DNA from: Diospyros lotus
Taxonomy: Eukaryota; Streptophyta; Magnoliopsida; Ericales; Ebenaceae
Assembly: GCF_014633365.1 (NCBI RefSeq)
Contig: NC_068338.1
Location: 52,773,716-52,837,715, forward strand
Direction of reading: 5' to 3'
Length of the DNA stretch: 64,000 nt
Part shown: piece by piece, positions 1 through 11,449 of the stretch
How positions within the stretch are numbered: the first letter of the stretch is position 1
Layout of the letters: every line of letters starts with the position of its first letter
Notes under the pieces: generated by a model
The model's input: the letters and a program-made list of their open reading frames with translations, nothing else
What the model was told of the DNA's origin: nothing
Database searches by the model: none
Position numbers and translations under genes: made by a program

Positions 1-367
1 TTTTGTGTGGGCATTTTTGGTACAAGTTACTCTCTTTGTATTGTGTTACATTACTTGTATATGATTTGTCTATAATTAAATGTTTGTTTTGCTTTGTTCG
101 TTTTTTGTTTTCTATTACTAATTTTTTTACTCTCTTCTTTACAGTGGTGGTTAATTGAAAAATTTACATGGATTCAAAATAAATAGGCCATCCCACTACC
201 CGGCGCATTCATTCCTAGGTGCAGAAAGTGGTTGTAAAAAAAAAGGCCACAAATAAAAAATTACAACGATTGTCTAACGAATGAAGTAAGTGTGCAATTG
301 AATCTAAATTTCATTTATTTTTGTTTTTGTTTTAGTTAATATCTATCTAAATAATACCATGTTGTAG
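1..367. other. AT-rich sequence upstream of the first visible Ulp1-like exon
   Basis: I see no open coding segment I can support here. The segment ends in a 3' splice site (TTGTAG) immediately before the first exon of the protease-like gene, so it is probably an intron, and 5' exons may lie before the window. Confidence 0.4.
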
Positions 368-2463
368 GTACGAGGATTGAGTCCGACACTTGAGCCCACT
401 GATGATGAGCGGGAAACGGATTTTTGGAGGTCCTTCAACCCAAAGCACTTGGTCGGAGAGTACGTATTCAAATTTGGGGGTGGAGAGGGTGACGAGGATG
501 AGGAGGGTGGTGACAAGGATGACCCTATACATACCCATGGAGATGAGCAGAGAAGGGAGGAGGAGGAGGGTGGTGACGAGGATGAGCCTATACATAGCCA
601 TGGAGATGAGCAGAGAAGGGAGGAGGATCAGGAGAAGGATGAGGAGAAAGTTTTACATAAAAAGACATATAAAGAATGTAAGCAAGAGGCAAGAGTCCTT
701 GATAGTCCTCAACACAGACCAGATGAGCACGGGGTATGATATTATTACAATAATGGTTTTTATTTTTTTTTCGTAATTATTTTCAATGTTTAAAAAATTG
801 TGTGTTTGCCTTTTGTAGATCACCGAGATGCTAGTTCAAACGCTAGAGATGTTGAGGAGGGTTGACGGGGAAATGAGTGTAATGAGGACAGAAATGGTAC
901 AAATGAGGATACATTTTGACCAAGAAATGGGTCAAATGAGGACACATTTTGACCGAGGAATGGGTCAAATGAGGGCCCAGTTGCTACAACTAGAGAGGGT
1001 GCAATGTAGTCCGCATATTGACCATTCCTCAGTTCACATCGATGATGGTGATGAGCAGCACCTAGGTGGTGATCAGATATATCCTAGTCATCACGATGGC
1101 GACGACGAAGCATGTACATCCGTAGTAAGTTCCAAATTTATACGTTTACATATCAGAATTTGAAGTACAATATTGTAATAGTTAGTTTATGTACAGTTGC
1201 AGGAAGATGATGTGGTTAGGGTCGACAAGCGACCTATGCGAGACAGAAAAAAATCGCAATTTTGTAAGACACCTTTCACTGATCCTATTCGATCAAAGAA
1301 AAGAAATGTCGATGTCGCGGTGGAGGGGTCGGACGCAGTGCCGCAAGTGGGGGACGATGATCTTAACCCCCCTGAGGGTTACACTGAGTTTATAGCATCC
1401 AAAGAAAACATTTTGTAAGTAACTAGTCCCATATAGAATTACATTAACAATACATTTTGACATTTACAAATTATAATTCTTGGTTATTGTAGTCGTGACA
1501 CCGGGTACCTTGAATATCTATCCCCGGCTGACTTCCGATGCATAGACGACATGAGCGAATGGTTGGACGGGCGTCACATTGATAGTTACATGTGTTGCCT
1601 TAGACGTATACAATCGCGTCCTCTATACAACGACAATTATGCTATCATGTCGACTCCGCTATTTGTGAGTGTTGCAACCATTACTCCTTTTTTCTTTTGT
1701 TGTATCTCAATTTAGTATATAAATTTTTTATTTTATTTTGCAGTCATATATATCAACTTTTTGGACTCAAGAATATGATGGAGACAATGGGAAAGTTTTT
1801 GATCCTTCTACGGCGATTGTCCCAACGGAGTGGACATGTTTTGTGGATGGGAGCAATGAAGGGAATCTCCCTTGGTGGACGGTCGACAATGTAAGTGTTC
1901 TTTAATTGATTTGATGAATTTTTATATAGTATATGACTAACGTACGAAAACAGGTGTTGCTCCCGTGTAACTACAAGAATCAACATTGGTTTCTTATCAA
2001 AATTAGCTTGAAGAATAAAATACTGTTCTTATACGACTCTAGCGCCAAGAGTGAAGACAGTCGGAGGATTAGGGTAGCAGCTGTAACTCCACTGGCGAAA
2101 CTCCTACCCATTATACTGAAAAGCAGTGGATATTACAAGCATGTATCTGCAACTACGACTTCAGACAGAGAATGGGATGTGGAGGGTACTGATCCTCATA
2201 AGGTGCCTCAACAAGTGGACAGGTAAATAATTTAAATATTATAGAGATATTGTGAATATATGGTTATTTTGTCAATTGAAACAATAATTAACCCGTATGT
2301 CTAATATAGTGCCAGCTGCGGATGCTTTGTTATCAAATACATCGAGGACATCCTTAGGCATAATGAGGGTAGCTGGCAGATAGACCCGAATCCGGATGTC
2401 TATACTCTTCGTAGACAGATTGGAATATTTTTGTATAGACATAGCAAATTTGTAGTAGATTGA
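368..2463 (+). CDS. Transposon-associated Ulp1-type (C48) cysteine protease, 7 visible exons, 5' end possibly missing
   Basis: Exons read from splice sites and frame: 368-733, 819-1124, 1203-1414, 1493-1664, 1744-1890, 1954-2222, 2310-2463 (TGA). All introns are GT-AG and the frame stays open throughout. Exon 1 encodes acidic repeats (unit GDEQRREE preceded by PIHxHG). Exon 2 encodes a coiled-coil-like stretch with a repeated Met-Gly-Gln-Met-Arg heptad-like unit. The C-terminal half is the protease: His in NQHWFLIKI, Asp in FLYDS, Gln in VPQQVDS and Cys in ASCGCF give the Ulp1/SENP His-Asp-Gln-Cys order. Ulp1 enzymes cleave SUMO-like modifiers, and many plant Mutator-like elements carry such a gene beside their transposase. 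That fits the convergent MULE transposase at 5.5-8.1 kb. The catalytic set looks intact. The start codon is not identified, since exon 1 is preceded by an acceptor site. A domesticated host gene is possible but less likely in this setting. Confidence 0.75.
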
Positions 2464-2566
2464 TATATTGGGTAGTTTTATTTAGATTACTAGTACTTGA
2501 TGTATATTATATTTTTATTTTAGTTTTAGTTTTAGTTTTTTTGTATAAACATAGCAACATTATTAT

Positions 2567-3112
2567 TCAGGTTATGTGGTTTGTGTTGTTGTAGAGGGTA
2601 ATGGTTGATGGTATGTGGTTTGTGTTGACGGCATGTAGTTTGTGTTGGTGTAGAGGGTAATGGTTGATGGTATGTGGTTTGTGTTGATGGTATGTAGTTT
2701 GTGTTGTTATATAGGGTAATGGTTGAAGGTGGTTTGTGTTGTTGGTTGTGGTTTGTGGTTTGTGTTGTTGCAGGTTTAGTGGCATGAAAACAGGGTAGAC
2801 TCTGCTAAATTTTTTTGTAATTTTGACATAGTAGTATTGTTCAGGTTATGTGGTTTGTGTTGTAATTTTGACATGACAAAATAGTGTATTGTTATGTGGT
2901 TTGTGTTGTTGTAGAAGGTAATGGTTGAAGGTATGTGGTTGTGGTTTGTGGTGTTGCAGGTTTAGTGGCATGAAACTGCCAAAATATTTTGTAATTTTGA
3001 CATAGTAGTATTGTTCAGGTTGTGGTTTGTGTTGTAATTTTGACATTATTACAAATTTTTGGTAATAATGGTTGAAGGTATGTGGTTGTGGTTTGTGGTA
3101 TGTAAGAGAGAG
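2567..3112. repeat. TGTGGTTTGTGTTG-type minisatellite
   Basis: Imperfect short-period tandem repeats of GTGGTTTGTGTTGTTG and GGTAATGGTTGAAGGTATG follow the protease stop codon. Two longer blocks (about 2760-2850 and 2955-3035) repeat the stretch beginning GCAGGTTTAGTGGCATGAAA. The open minus-strand frames across it are low-complexity artefacts. Confidence 0.7.
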
Positions 3113-5000
3113 AAAAATGACATTTTCGGGTTTGGTGGCCAACTAAGCCCAAAATCGGGTTTGGTTGCCCACCAAACTCGATTTTTATTTATTTATTTAT
3201 TTATTTTTTGTCTTTTCTTTATTTCTCATTGAAATCGATACGCACAACATTATATAAAATTATTGTTTATAAACTTCACTATCAATTTTTAGATAATCAT
3301 AACATCATCTCTGTCCAAGATTATGCTTAGTAGCTAGAACACTTTGATCATGTATTGCTTGATTGATTATCAAATCTTCCCATTGTTGTGCACCCTAAGT
3401 TCAATCAACCCTTAAAACATAATAAAAAAGAATCATTTCTGAGGTCAAACAAGTCACGGAAAGAAATAAAAAATAAAAATAAAAAAGAGAGAAAAACGAA
3501 CATTTTAGGGTTTGATGGCCAACTAAGCCCGAAATCGGGTTTGGTTGCCCATTAAGCCCGAAATCGGGTTTGGTGGCCCACCAAACCCGATTTTTTTTTT
3601 TTTTTTGCTTTTTCTTTATTTCTCATTGAAACCGATACGCGAAACATTATATAAAATTATTGTTTATAAACTTCACTATCAATTTTTAGATAATCATAAC
3701 ATCATCTTTGTCCAAGATTATGCTTAGTAGCTAGAACACTTTGATCATGTATTGCTTGATTGATTATCAAATCTTCCCATTGTTGTGCACCCTAAGTTCA
3801 ATCAACCCTTAAAACATAATAAAAAAGAATCATTTCTGAGGTCAAACAAGTAACGGAAATAAATAAAAAAAATAAAAAAAGAGAGAAAAACGAACATTTT
3901 CGGGTTTGGTGGCCAACTAAGCTCGAAATCAGGTTTGGTTGCCCACCAAACCCGATTTTTTTTTTTTTTTTTTTTGCCTTTTCTTTATTTCTCATTGAAA
4001 CCGATACGCACAACATTATATAAAGTTATTGTTTATAAAATTCACTATCAATTTTTAGATAATCATAACATCATCTCTGTCCAAGATTATGCTTAGTAGC
4101 TAGAACACTTTGATCATGTATTGCTTGATTGATTATCAAATCTTCCTTTTGTTGTGCACCCTAAGTTCAATCAACCCTTAAAACATAATAAAAAAGAATC
4201 ATTTCTGAGGTCAAACAAGTCACGAAAAGAAATAAAAAAAAATAAAAAAGAGAGAAAAACGAACATTTTCGGGTTTGGTTGCCCACTAAGTCCGAAATCG
4301 GGTTTGGTGGTCCGAAATCGGGTTTGGTTGCCCACCAAACCCGATTTTTTTTTTTTTTTGCCTTTTCTTTATTTCTCATTGAAACCGATACGCACAACAT
4401 TATATAAAATTATTGTTAATAAACTTCACTATCAATTTTTAGATAATCATAACATCATCTTTGTCCAAGATTATGCTTAGTAGCTAGAACACTTTGATCA
4501 TGTATTGCTTGATTGATTATCAAATCTTCCCATTGTTGTGCACCCTAAGTTCAATCAACCCTTAAAACATAATAAAAAAGAATCATTTCTGAGGTCAAAC
4601 AAGTCACGGAAAGAAATAAAAAAAAGAGAGAGAAAAACGAACATTTTTGGGTTTGATGGCCAACTAAGCCCAAAATCGGGTTTGGTGGCCCACCAAACCC
4701 GATTTTTTTTTTTGGCCTTTTCTTTATTTCTCATTGAAACCGATACGCGAAACATTATATAAAATTATTGTTTATAAACTTCACTATCAATTTTTAGATA
4801 ATCATAACATCATCTTTGTCCAAGATTATGCTTAGTATCTAGAACACTTTGATCATGTATTGCTTGATTGATTATCAAATCTTCTCATTGTTGTGCACCC
4901 TAAGTTCAATCAACCCTTAAAACATAATAAAAAAGAGATCATTTCTAAGGTCAAACGAGTCAAGGAAATAAATAAAAAAAATATAAAGAGAGAGAGAAAA
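3113..5000. repeat. Five tandem units of ~355-397 bp, each with a palindromic GGGTTTGGT/ACCAAACCC core
   Basis: The landmark ATTTCTCATTGAAA recurs at 3221, 3618, 3987, 4371 and 4726, giving periods of 397, 369, 384 and 355 bp. Each unit has a variable T tract, a conserved ~260-bp AT-rich segment (containing GATTATGCTTAGTAGCTAG) and an A/G-rich segment. Before each T tract is a palindrome of GGGTTTGGT and ACCAAACCC arms. In the second unit, 3561-3593 is a perfect inverted repeat with 16-bp arms and a 1-bp centre. The units lie between the two convergent MULE genes. Confidence 0.9.
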
Positions 5001-5482
5001 ATGAACAATGCACTTTTCACAATCTTTTTTGTTTAATTTTAGAAAAATTTGGCAAAATCTTCCTTGTTTTCCTTCCATTGAACCTGTATTAGAGACTCAG
5101 TCTCTTTTTACAATAACATACAACCACAATTCAATCATTACAAATTTTGATTGATGCAACCACAGTTTAGGTGAAAGAAACCAAAAGATTATCGTTGCTA
5201 AATTTATTCCTATTACAAATAATAATGTTAAAAACAACATTCATTCTCCATGACAAAAATAAATATTGGGTTGATGCTGTGTTCGAAGCCTTTTGGTCAT
5301 CATTTTTTCTCTTGTAGCAGTGATTTTTGAGCATTGCTGATATACAGAGGAGATATGGTCAGTAAGAAATCCAAACACACTATAAATGTGAGTAAGAATC
5401 ACATTATTGTTGAAAAGATCTAACAACTATTAATTAATAACATAAGTGATGACTTTATCATACCTGACTGAGTTCATGTATA
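5001..5482. other. Spacer downstream of the transposase
   Basis: AT-rich, with no repeat unit and no supported gene. It probably contains the 3' untranslated region and terminator of the minus-strand transposase. Confidence 0.4.
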
Positions 5483-8101
5483 TTAATTGTTTACATTGTT
5501 GCCAAGGTTATCATCACCTGGATTGAACAACCGTACAAGGCATCGACGACGAGTGTGTCCAGTCTCTTTGCAAATGCTGCATTTTTGACTAGCCCTTGTA
5601 GTAGATATTGCAACGTCTCTTGATTCTAGAGTAGCTGCTGTGCTTGACTCTCCAATGGAGGAAGACCATTCATTAGGGCAACCAAGACGGTTGTGTCCCT
5701 GTGCACCGCATTTTTCACATTTTTTCCTTCGATGAGCTTCCCCAGCGGATGGAATCCGATCCTCTCTCGGTCTACCAGGTTGTCTTCTTTGTATGAGTGG
5801 GTGTACAACCACCCCTCTGATGTGCACAGGAATAACCCAAGCAGACTTGTTAGGGACCGGATTGATGGGAAATTCATATGCTTTTCTGACCCATCTTGAG
5901 ATGTAATATGGATGGCAAAACGAATAGTAGTGCACCCGCATGAAACTGTCACCATACAATAAATAAAGACAGTGTTAATATCACGTTATGAATGAAATAA
6001 GAATAATAAAGTCAAATCATGATACCTGCTAGCAGCAACTGCATGAAGACATGGTAATTGATCAAGGTCCCACTTACGACAACTGCATGTATTCGCAGCA
6101 ATGTCAACGATCCCATCGCCTTCCTTAGCATGTTTCACGAGGAACTTGTTCCCGTGTATTATAGGAACTACGCTACATCCTCGATCTAATGTTTTGCTAT
6201 GGACAAAGTTGACATGCGCTACTGCAGCTGAGGTAATCTCAGTTTCGAGTCTGACAGCAGTAGCACGTCTGTCACTGAACCATTTCTGAAGCATATGTCT
6301 CAGAAATTCATGTGCACTCGTTATAGGCAACCGACGTGCTTTCATCGTGCATTTATTGAGAGACTCGGCAATATTGGTGGTCATCATGGAATATCTTCTT
6401 CTCGGACAATATGCACGCGACCACTTTTCTATTCTTGCTTCCACCAATGTCAGATGCGCCTGAGGATGCATAGACTGTATTTCTGCCAAGTATGTATCAC
6501 ACTCTACTTGGGTATAGCTGTATGCTGCACGGTAAAATGTCTCCATCACATCCTTTCCCTGTCTACATCGTTTCTTTAAGTTTTGCTTAAGGTGGAAGAA
6601 ACAGAATACATGTGGGACATTGGGGAAGACAAAACTCATCGCATTCGCAATGCTTTGGTGTCGATCGGATACGATGACCAAATCCTCTGGCACGCCAATA
6701 GCCTCTCTCAATTTTTCCAAAAACCAAATCCATGATTTGTCAGACTCACCATCTCCAAATCCAAAAGCGATAGGATAAATCATCTCTTCCCTATCTTTAC
6801 AAGTGGCAACAAAAATCACCCATTTGTATTTACCTTTCAAGTGGGTGGCGTCAATGGCAACAACTGGTCTTATGTAAGACCGAAAACCCTTAAGGGAAGC
6901 TCCAAGTGCAAAAAATGAATATAAGAAACAATTATTTTCGTTTGTTTCTATTGCCGTGATACTGCCTGGATTTGTTTCTTTCAACATGTGAAAATATGAG
7001 GGTAGCTGCTGAAATGACTCATCTGCATTACCGTAAGCAAGTCTCTTTGCATGCTGTAAACTGTAAAGACCTCCAAGCTTTAGTGTACATGATCTGCACA
7101 CCATGTTGCTCCAACAACTCCCCAATTAGCATTCCAGGTGTATATTCGCCAATTGCCACTCGTTCTGAGAACAAACTCCCTATGACAATGGCCTTCACAC
7201 TTCGAAAATGTGAATCGTAGACATCTGGAGTACATGTGTGACTCGGGATAAACTTCACCACATGCCAAAACGTACAACCAGGTCTACATCTTGCACGAAG
7301 CAGAAACTTATAGTTCACATCTTCGCAACCGACCTCAAATCGAACAGTGCACGGACGTCTGATTCGATAGTCCATCTTCACATGAACACAATATTGTCCA
7401 AAGGCCAATATCAATTCATGTTTACTTTTAAATAGTGCGCCTTGGTAAAAATAATCACCCTGGAAGGAAATCAACACTTCAGGTCGCATTGCCTCAATTG
7501 CACAATTTTCTACTCCAGGAACAACCCAATTTCCATGTAAAGGGTTGTCCTCAAATTATGAACCTGAAAATCTCACTTCAGGGTAATCCGAACTGGCTCC
7601 TCTTTCATTACCATCACCACTACTATCATCACCATTATCATCTGTTTCATTATCACCATCATCATCCATGTGTGCAGCATCACCTGACAAACCAGTTGTA
7701 CCATATGTACCAAAATCATCATTCCACATTGGACTACGTGTTGATGTAAGTGGAATGTCAACACCTGTATCTTGATTACCACCACAAACTCCAGCATCTG
7801 TACTAATCATATCAACATAAATCACTTTATATCTGCCTCCTTCGCACATAACAAACTCAACACTATAGTCGTCATCGATAGGGAGCTTAGTACTTGGAAG
7901 ATTGCTTGATGGTTCACTTAAAAAATGAATGTTGATGTCGTACATTGTTTTATCAATTCCCATCACCGTGTAAACAATATCAATCAATTGACTAAAAGTC
8001 GCATTCTTGTTAGCCATCATACACTTCTTATTCCCTCCAATGTACTTATCATCATCATTCAATTTCCCGTTCCACATGATGACCAACAGCACTTTATCCA
8101 T
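5483..8101 (-). pseudogene. MURA-type (MULE) transposase, interrupted by one stop and one 7-bp duplication
   Basis: Exon 1 runs 8101-6026 and exon 2 runs 5945-5483; the donor GCAG|GTATCA and acceptor GACAG|TTTC join in frame. The order is: N-terminal PB1-like/plant mobile domain starting MDKVLLVIMW; an acidic Asp-rich linker; a Mutator DNA-binding domain (FKSKHELILAFGQY...); the DDE core with VVAIDATHLKG and VIVSDRHQSI; a SWIM zinc finger CSCRKWDLDQLPCLH; then two CCHC knuckles (CEKCGAQGHNRLGC and CSICKETGHTRRRC). Two lesions break it. An in-frame TAA lies at 7556-7558; the reading continues in the same frame to the next segment. A tandem 7-bp duplication (CTGTAAA at 7054-7060 and 7061-7067 on +) shifts the frame. 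Otherwise the protein is near full length, so loss of function looks recent. Confidence 0.88.
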
Positions 8102-8393
8102 TGCTGCAAAATTAAAAGCAATAAGTTAGGCTATTAAACTCTAATATTCCCCAATTCTTTTCTTTTTAACTATTAGTAAGTATAAAAGACTTATTTTTTT
8201 AGATTTGTACAATTCAAATGATTTTTGACTTATAAAAACTACAATATTATTTTTTTGAATAATTATGTAGTTTCTGACAAAAAATTAGTTCTGTAGTTTC
8301 TGACAAAAATTTAAAATTCACTCCTAGAAATTTAAAAATTTTATGAAAAACTTATACAAATAATACCCCTGATAAACTCGACACTGGCTTTGG
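8102..8393. other. Leader region of the transposase gene
   Basis: AT-rich DNA upstream of the transposase ATG on the minus strand. No further ORF is supported. Confidence 0.35.
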
Positions 8394-8545
8394 TGGGTGC
8401 CAAACCCGCCGTCGAATTTGGTGGGGGGTGGGTCGACGGCTTTGGTGGCGCCGACCAAACCCGGTCCCTTGGTCGGTCGGGTTTGGTGGCCCCGACCAAA
8501 CCCGGTCCGGGTTTGGTGGCGCCGACCAAACCCGGTCCGGTTGTG
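8394..8545. repeat. GC-rich cluster of inverted GGGTTTGGT/ACCAAACCC motifs
   Basis: At least four back-to-back copies of GGGTTTGGTGGC and its complement (GACCAAACCCGGTCC) occur in 150 bp, in otherwise AT-rich DNA. The core matches the palindrome in the 3.1-4.7 kb tandem units, so the same motif flanks the transposase gene on both sides. Confidence 0.75.
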
Positions 8546-9130
8546 CAGATTTAAATTTTTTTTTTCTCTTCTTCCACACAAATCCTTCAGATCTGGAATA
8601 ATAGACTAACCATATGTTTTTTACTCACAATTACAATCATTCTACATAGCTTAATAAGCAATGTGAACATAAAAATAATTAAAAACCTAAATAGAAATCG
8701 TAATTGATACCTTGAGATTGAGAATGCTTGTTGGTGAGGATGGTGAAACTTGGTGAATGCGGCTTCAATGAAGTCCTAACTGTGATTGACGAAGAAGATT
8801 GAATGACCCAAGCAGCAGAATATTGAATGTAGGAAGAATGGTTGAGTTTTGATGCTTTCAACAATGGAGAAGAAAGAAAATAAGAGAGCGTGAATGTTGA
8901 GAGAGAGGATAGATAAAGTGAAAGAGAAAGAGGCAAGGGTATTTTGGTAAATGAAGATAAGGGCAAGGTGGGCTTTCCAATTTAAAGTCTCATTAAGGGT
9001 ATTTTAGGCATCTCACATAAAAGTGGCTATAGAGTGCAATTAGTTTGTTTGATTTGTCAGAAACGTTTTTTTACTAGAAAGTGGTTAAAAACAATTTTCT
9101 AAATTTCTTTTAGGTTATTTATGAATTCGT
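8546..9130. mobile_element. Probable terminal region of the Mutator-like element
   Basis: Non-coding sequence upstream of the transposase. It contains short stretches (about 8935-9060) in the style of plant MULE terminal repeats. The matching terminal repeat would lie beyond the left edge, so neither the exact end nor the 9-bp target duplication can be shown. Confidence 0.4.
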
Positions 9131-9139
9131 CCCTTATCT

Positions 9140-9545
9140 GTTAACAATAGAAACAATATATTGTTAACTTTGCATAAAGAAGAAAAGCAAGAAACATATA
9201 CATATATATATATTTATATATCGAGAGAGAGGAGTGGTTACTTACAGAAAGAAAGAGATGATCAGCAGCCAGTGAACTCAATCTAGAAGCAATGGATATT
9301 GCCGGTAAAAGAACCAGCAACGAAAGGGTCGAAAGGAACGATCAATGACGAGAAAAAAAGGAACTCGAATCGAGAGAGCACCAGAGTAGACGACAAAGGG
9401 CTAAGAAGAACTTGCACTGAGAGCGATCGAAAGATTGGAAGTAGACGGCGATAAGGGCGATTGAATGAGAAGAAATCGCTAGAAGAAAAAGAAGAAGAAA
9501 ATAGGGAAGAAGAATGAGGCAAGATTTTGGTATGGATTCGTGCAA
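9140..9545. repeat. Diverged dispersed repeat, copy 1
   Basis: Aligns by eye with 11090-11430 in the same orientation. Shared features in order: GTTAACTT, an AT-dinucleotide tract, a GA tract, CTTA(C/T)AG, GGGATGATC-like, CAACGA, GATCAATGACGAGAAAAAA versus GACCAGTGACGAGAAAAAA, then GAAGAAATCGCT(A/G)GAAGAA. The ORFs over it are low complexity. Confidence 0.6.
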
Positions 9546-9884
9546 CCTAGCTGGGTAGCACTCATTAAAAACGCATTTCTGACCAAGTTTTTTAAATTTT
9601 GAAACGACTCAAAATTTTTCAAAAATTACACAAACTATCGAAAAAAATGTTTCAAGCCGTTTTTCCAGTTTTCAAAATGGGAAACAGTTCGAAATGCCAA
9701 AACGATGTCTCTGAGCTATTTCTGTGCTTCACAGATAACCACGAGAATGATACCCCAGCCTATTAGAAAAAGATCTCAAATTTGAGTTTTTTCATGGGCA
9801 GTCTCAAAGTTCTCCACCTTATGGAGCACAAGTTTTGTTCTTAAAAAGAAAAGTGGATTACAAATTTTTTACATTAAATGGTCA

Positions 9885-10500
9885 CTAAATTTTACATTAA
9901 AATATAAAAAAGTTATTAAATTTTAATTTATTATTAAAAAATGACTAAACTTTAATTTAATATATAATTTTATAATTATTGTTAAAAATATTAACATAAT
10001 AGATTTATATATAATATTAAAATACTACATCATTTAAATTCAATCCAAATGAATAACCCGACCTGAAAATTCAACCTGATCTAAGATGTTTGTTAACCCA
10101 ATACAAATTAATAACAAATAGTTACTAAACTTTATATTGAAGTATAGAAAGATTTATTGAACTTTAATTTATAATCGTTTGATAACTTCACTTCAATTGA
10201 CGTTAAAATATTTTAATGGATTGCTGGCGTGTCTAAACAAAATATGCATTTAGGTCTATTAAGTTGTATTATAGCAAGAATCCGTTAAATGTTGAAGTTT
10301 GCATGTCAAATAAATATTTTGGGTCAGGTTATTCATTTGGGCCAAATTTATATAACGTAATATTTTAATATTATATATGAGTTCATATTGTTAGTCACAT
10401 TAATATTTCGTTGATCTCTTTTAACGATAATTAATTATAATTATAAATTAAAATTTAATATTTTTTTATAATTTAATATAAAATTTAGTAATTATTTATT
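9885..10500. mobile_element. Fold-back MITE, copy A
   Basis: The left arm (from GGTCACTAAATTTTACATTAAAATAT) is the reverse complement of the right arm ending near 10500. Both arms include ATTAAATTTTAATTTA and ATTATNGTTAAAA blocks, and the middle ~250 bp is unrelated. The same arms recur at 52655-52985. No coding capacity. Confidence 0.6.
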
Positions 10501-11089
10501 TATTTAGCCCTCCATTGTATAGAAGAAAAAAGAGCAACTCAAAATGTCGATAATCTATGGAGGATTTGAATTTGACTTTAACAAATGTTTGTCGATCAGT
10601 CTTAATCTTTTGTCCATGTCGAGCATTTTTTATTTTATCTAATGCGAACGTGTGAACCCCTCTCCCTGTCACAACCCCCTTCCCCACCCTGAATTGCCAA
10701 ACCTGCCCCGTCCCTCCCCCCCCAACATACATATGTGAATACATAGATATAATTTTATATTTTTTAAATATTATTATAAATTATTATCTAAATAAATTAT
10801 TAATTTTGATTTATTCCGTTAAAGTTATAGTTTAGGTTGCATGGAAACGGAAATGAAAGACGTTTTCGATAAGAAACGAAAACAAGGAAATGATATTTAA
10901 AAAAAAAAAATAAGAAATGAAAACTCAGGGTAAATTGTAAATTTAAAAATTATAAAGGTTTTTTTTATAAAATAATTCTTAATATAAAAAATATTCAAAC
11001 ATAAATAATAAATATAAATTCCATAATGTATTAGAAATATATATATATAATAATAAATATATATATATTGTTAACTTCACACATATATA
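10501..11089. other. AT-rich spacer
   Basis: Holds a C-rich patch (10660-10720) and TA-dinucleotide tracts. No gene or structured repeat is supported. Confidence 0.4.
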
Positions 11090-11430
11090 TATATATATCA
11101 TGCATACATTGTTAACTTATAAAGATATAAAGAGAGAGAGAGAGAGAGATAAGGGGTTTACTTATAGTTACAAAAGGGAAGGGATGATCTGCATTGGCAA
11201 CGAGAAGGTTGAAAAAGAATGACCAGTGACGAGAAAAAATTGAAGGACTGAGAAGCATGACGGAGCACTAGAGAAGAAGAAGAACAGAAGAAAAAAGAAG
11301 AAGAAAATAGGCAAAAATAAAGGAGGAAACAGGAGAAGAAATCGTTAGAAGAAGAAATTGCTGAAAGAAGAAGGAAAAGAAATCGCTGGAAGAAGAAGAA
11401 AAAGAAAATAAGAGAAAATGAAAGAGGAAG
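11090..11430. repeat. Diverged dispersed repeat, copy 2
   Basis: Partner of the copy at 9140-9545, including a longer GA microsatellite (about 11130-11150) and the GAAGAAATCGCTGGAAGAAG tail. Confidence 0.6.
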
Positions 11431-11449
11431 CTTTTTTATAATTCATCAT

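Noticed and set aside
3113..5000. CRISPR-like array
   Set aside because: Units are ~380 bp with no short repeat-spacer pattern, in a plant nuclear context.
6101..6579. Plus-strand ORFs across the transposase
   Set aside because: Antisense shadows of the minus-strand transposase.
8679..8966. Ser/Leu-rich minus-strand ORF upstream of the transposase
   Set aside because: Low complexity (CT-rich) and in the MULE terminal region; likely leader or terminal repeat.
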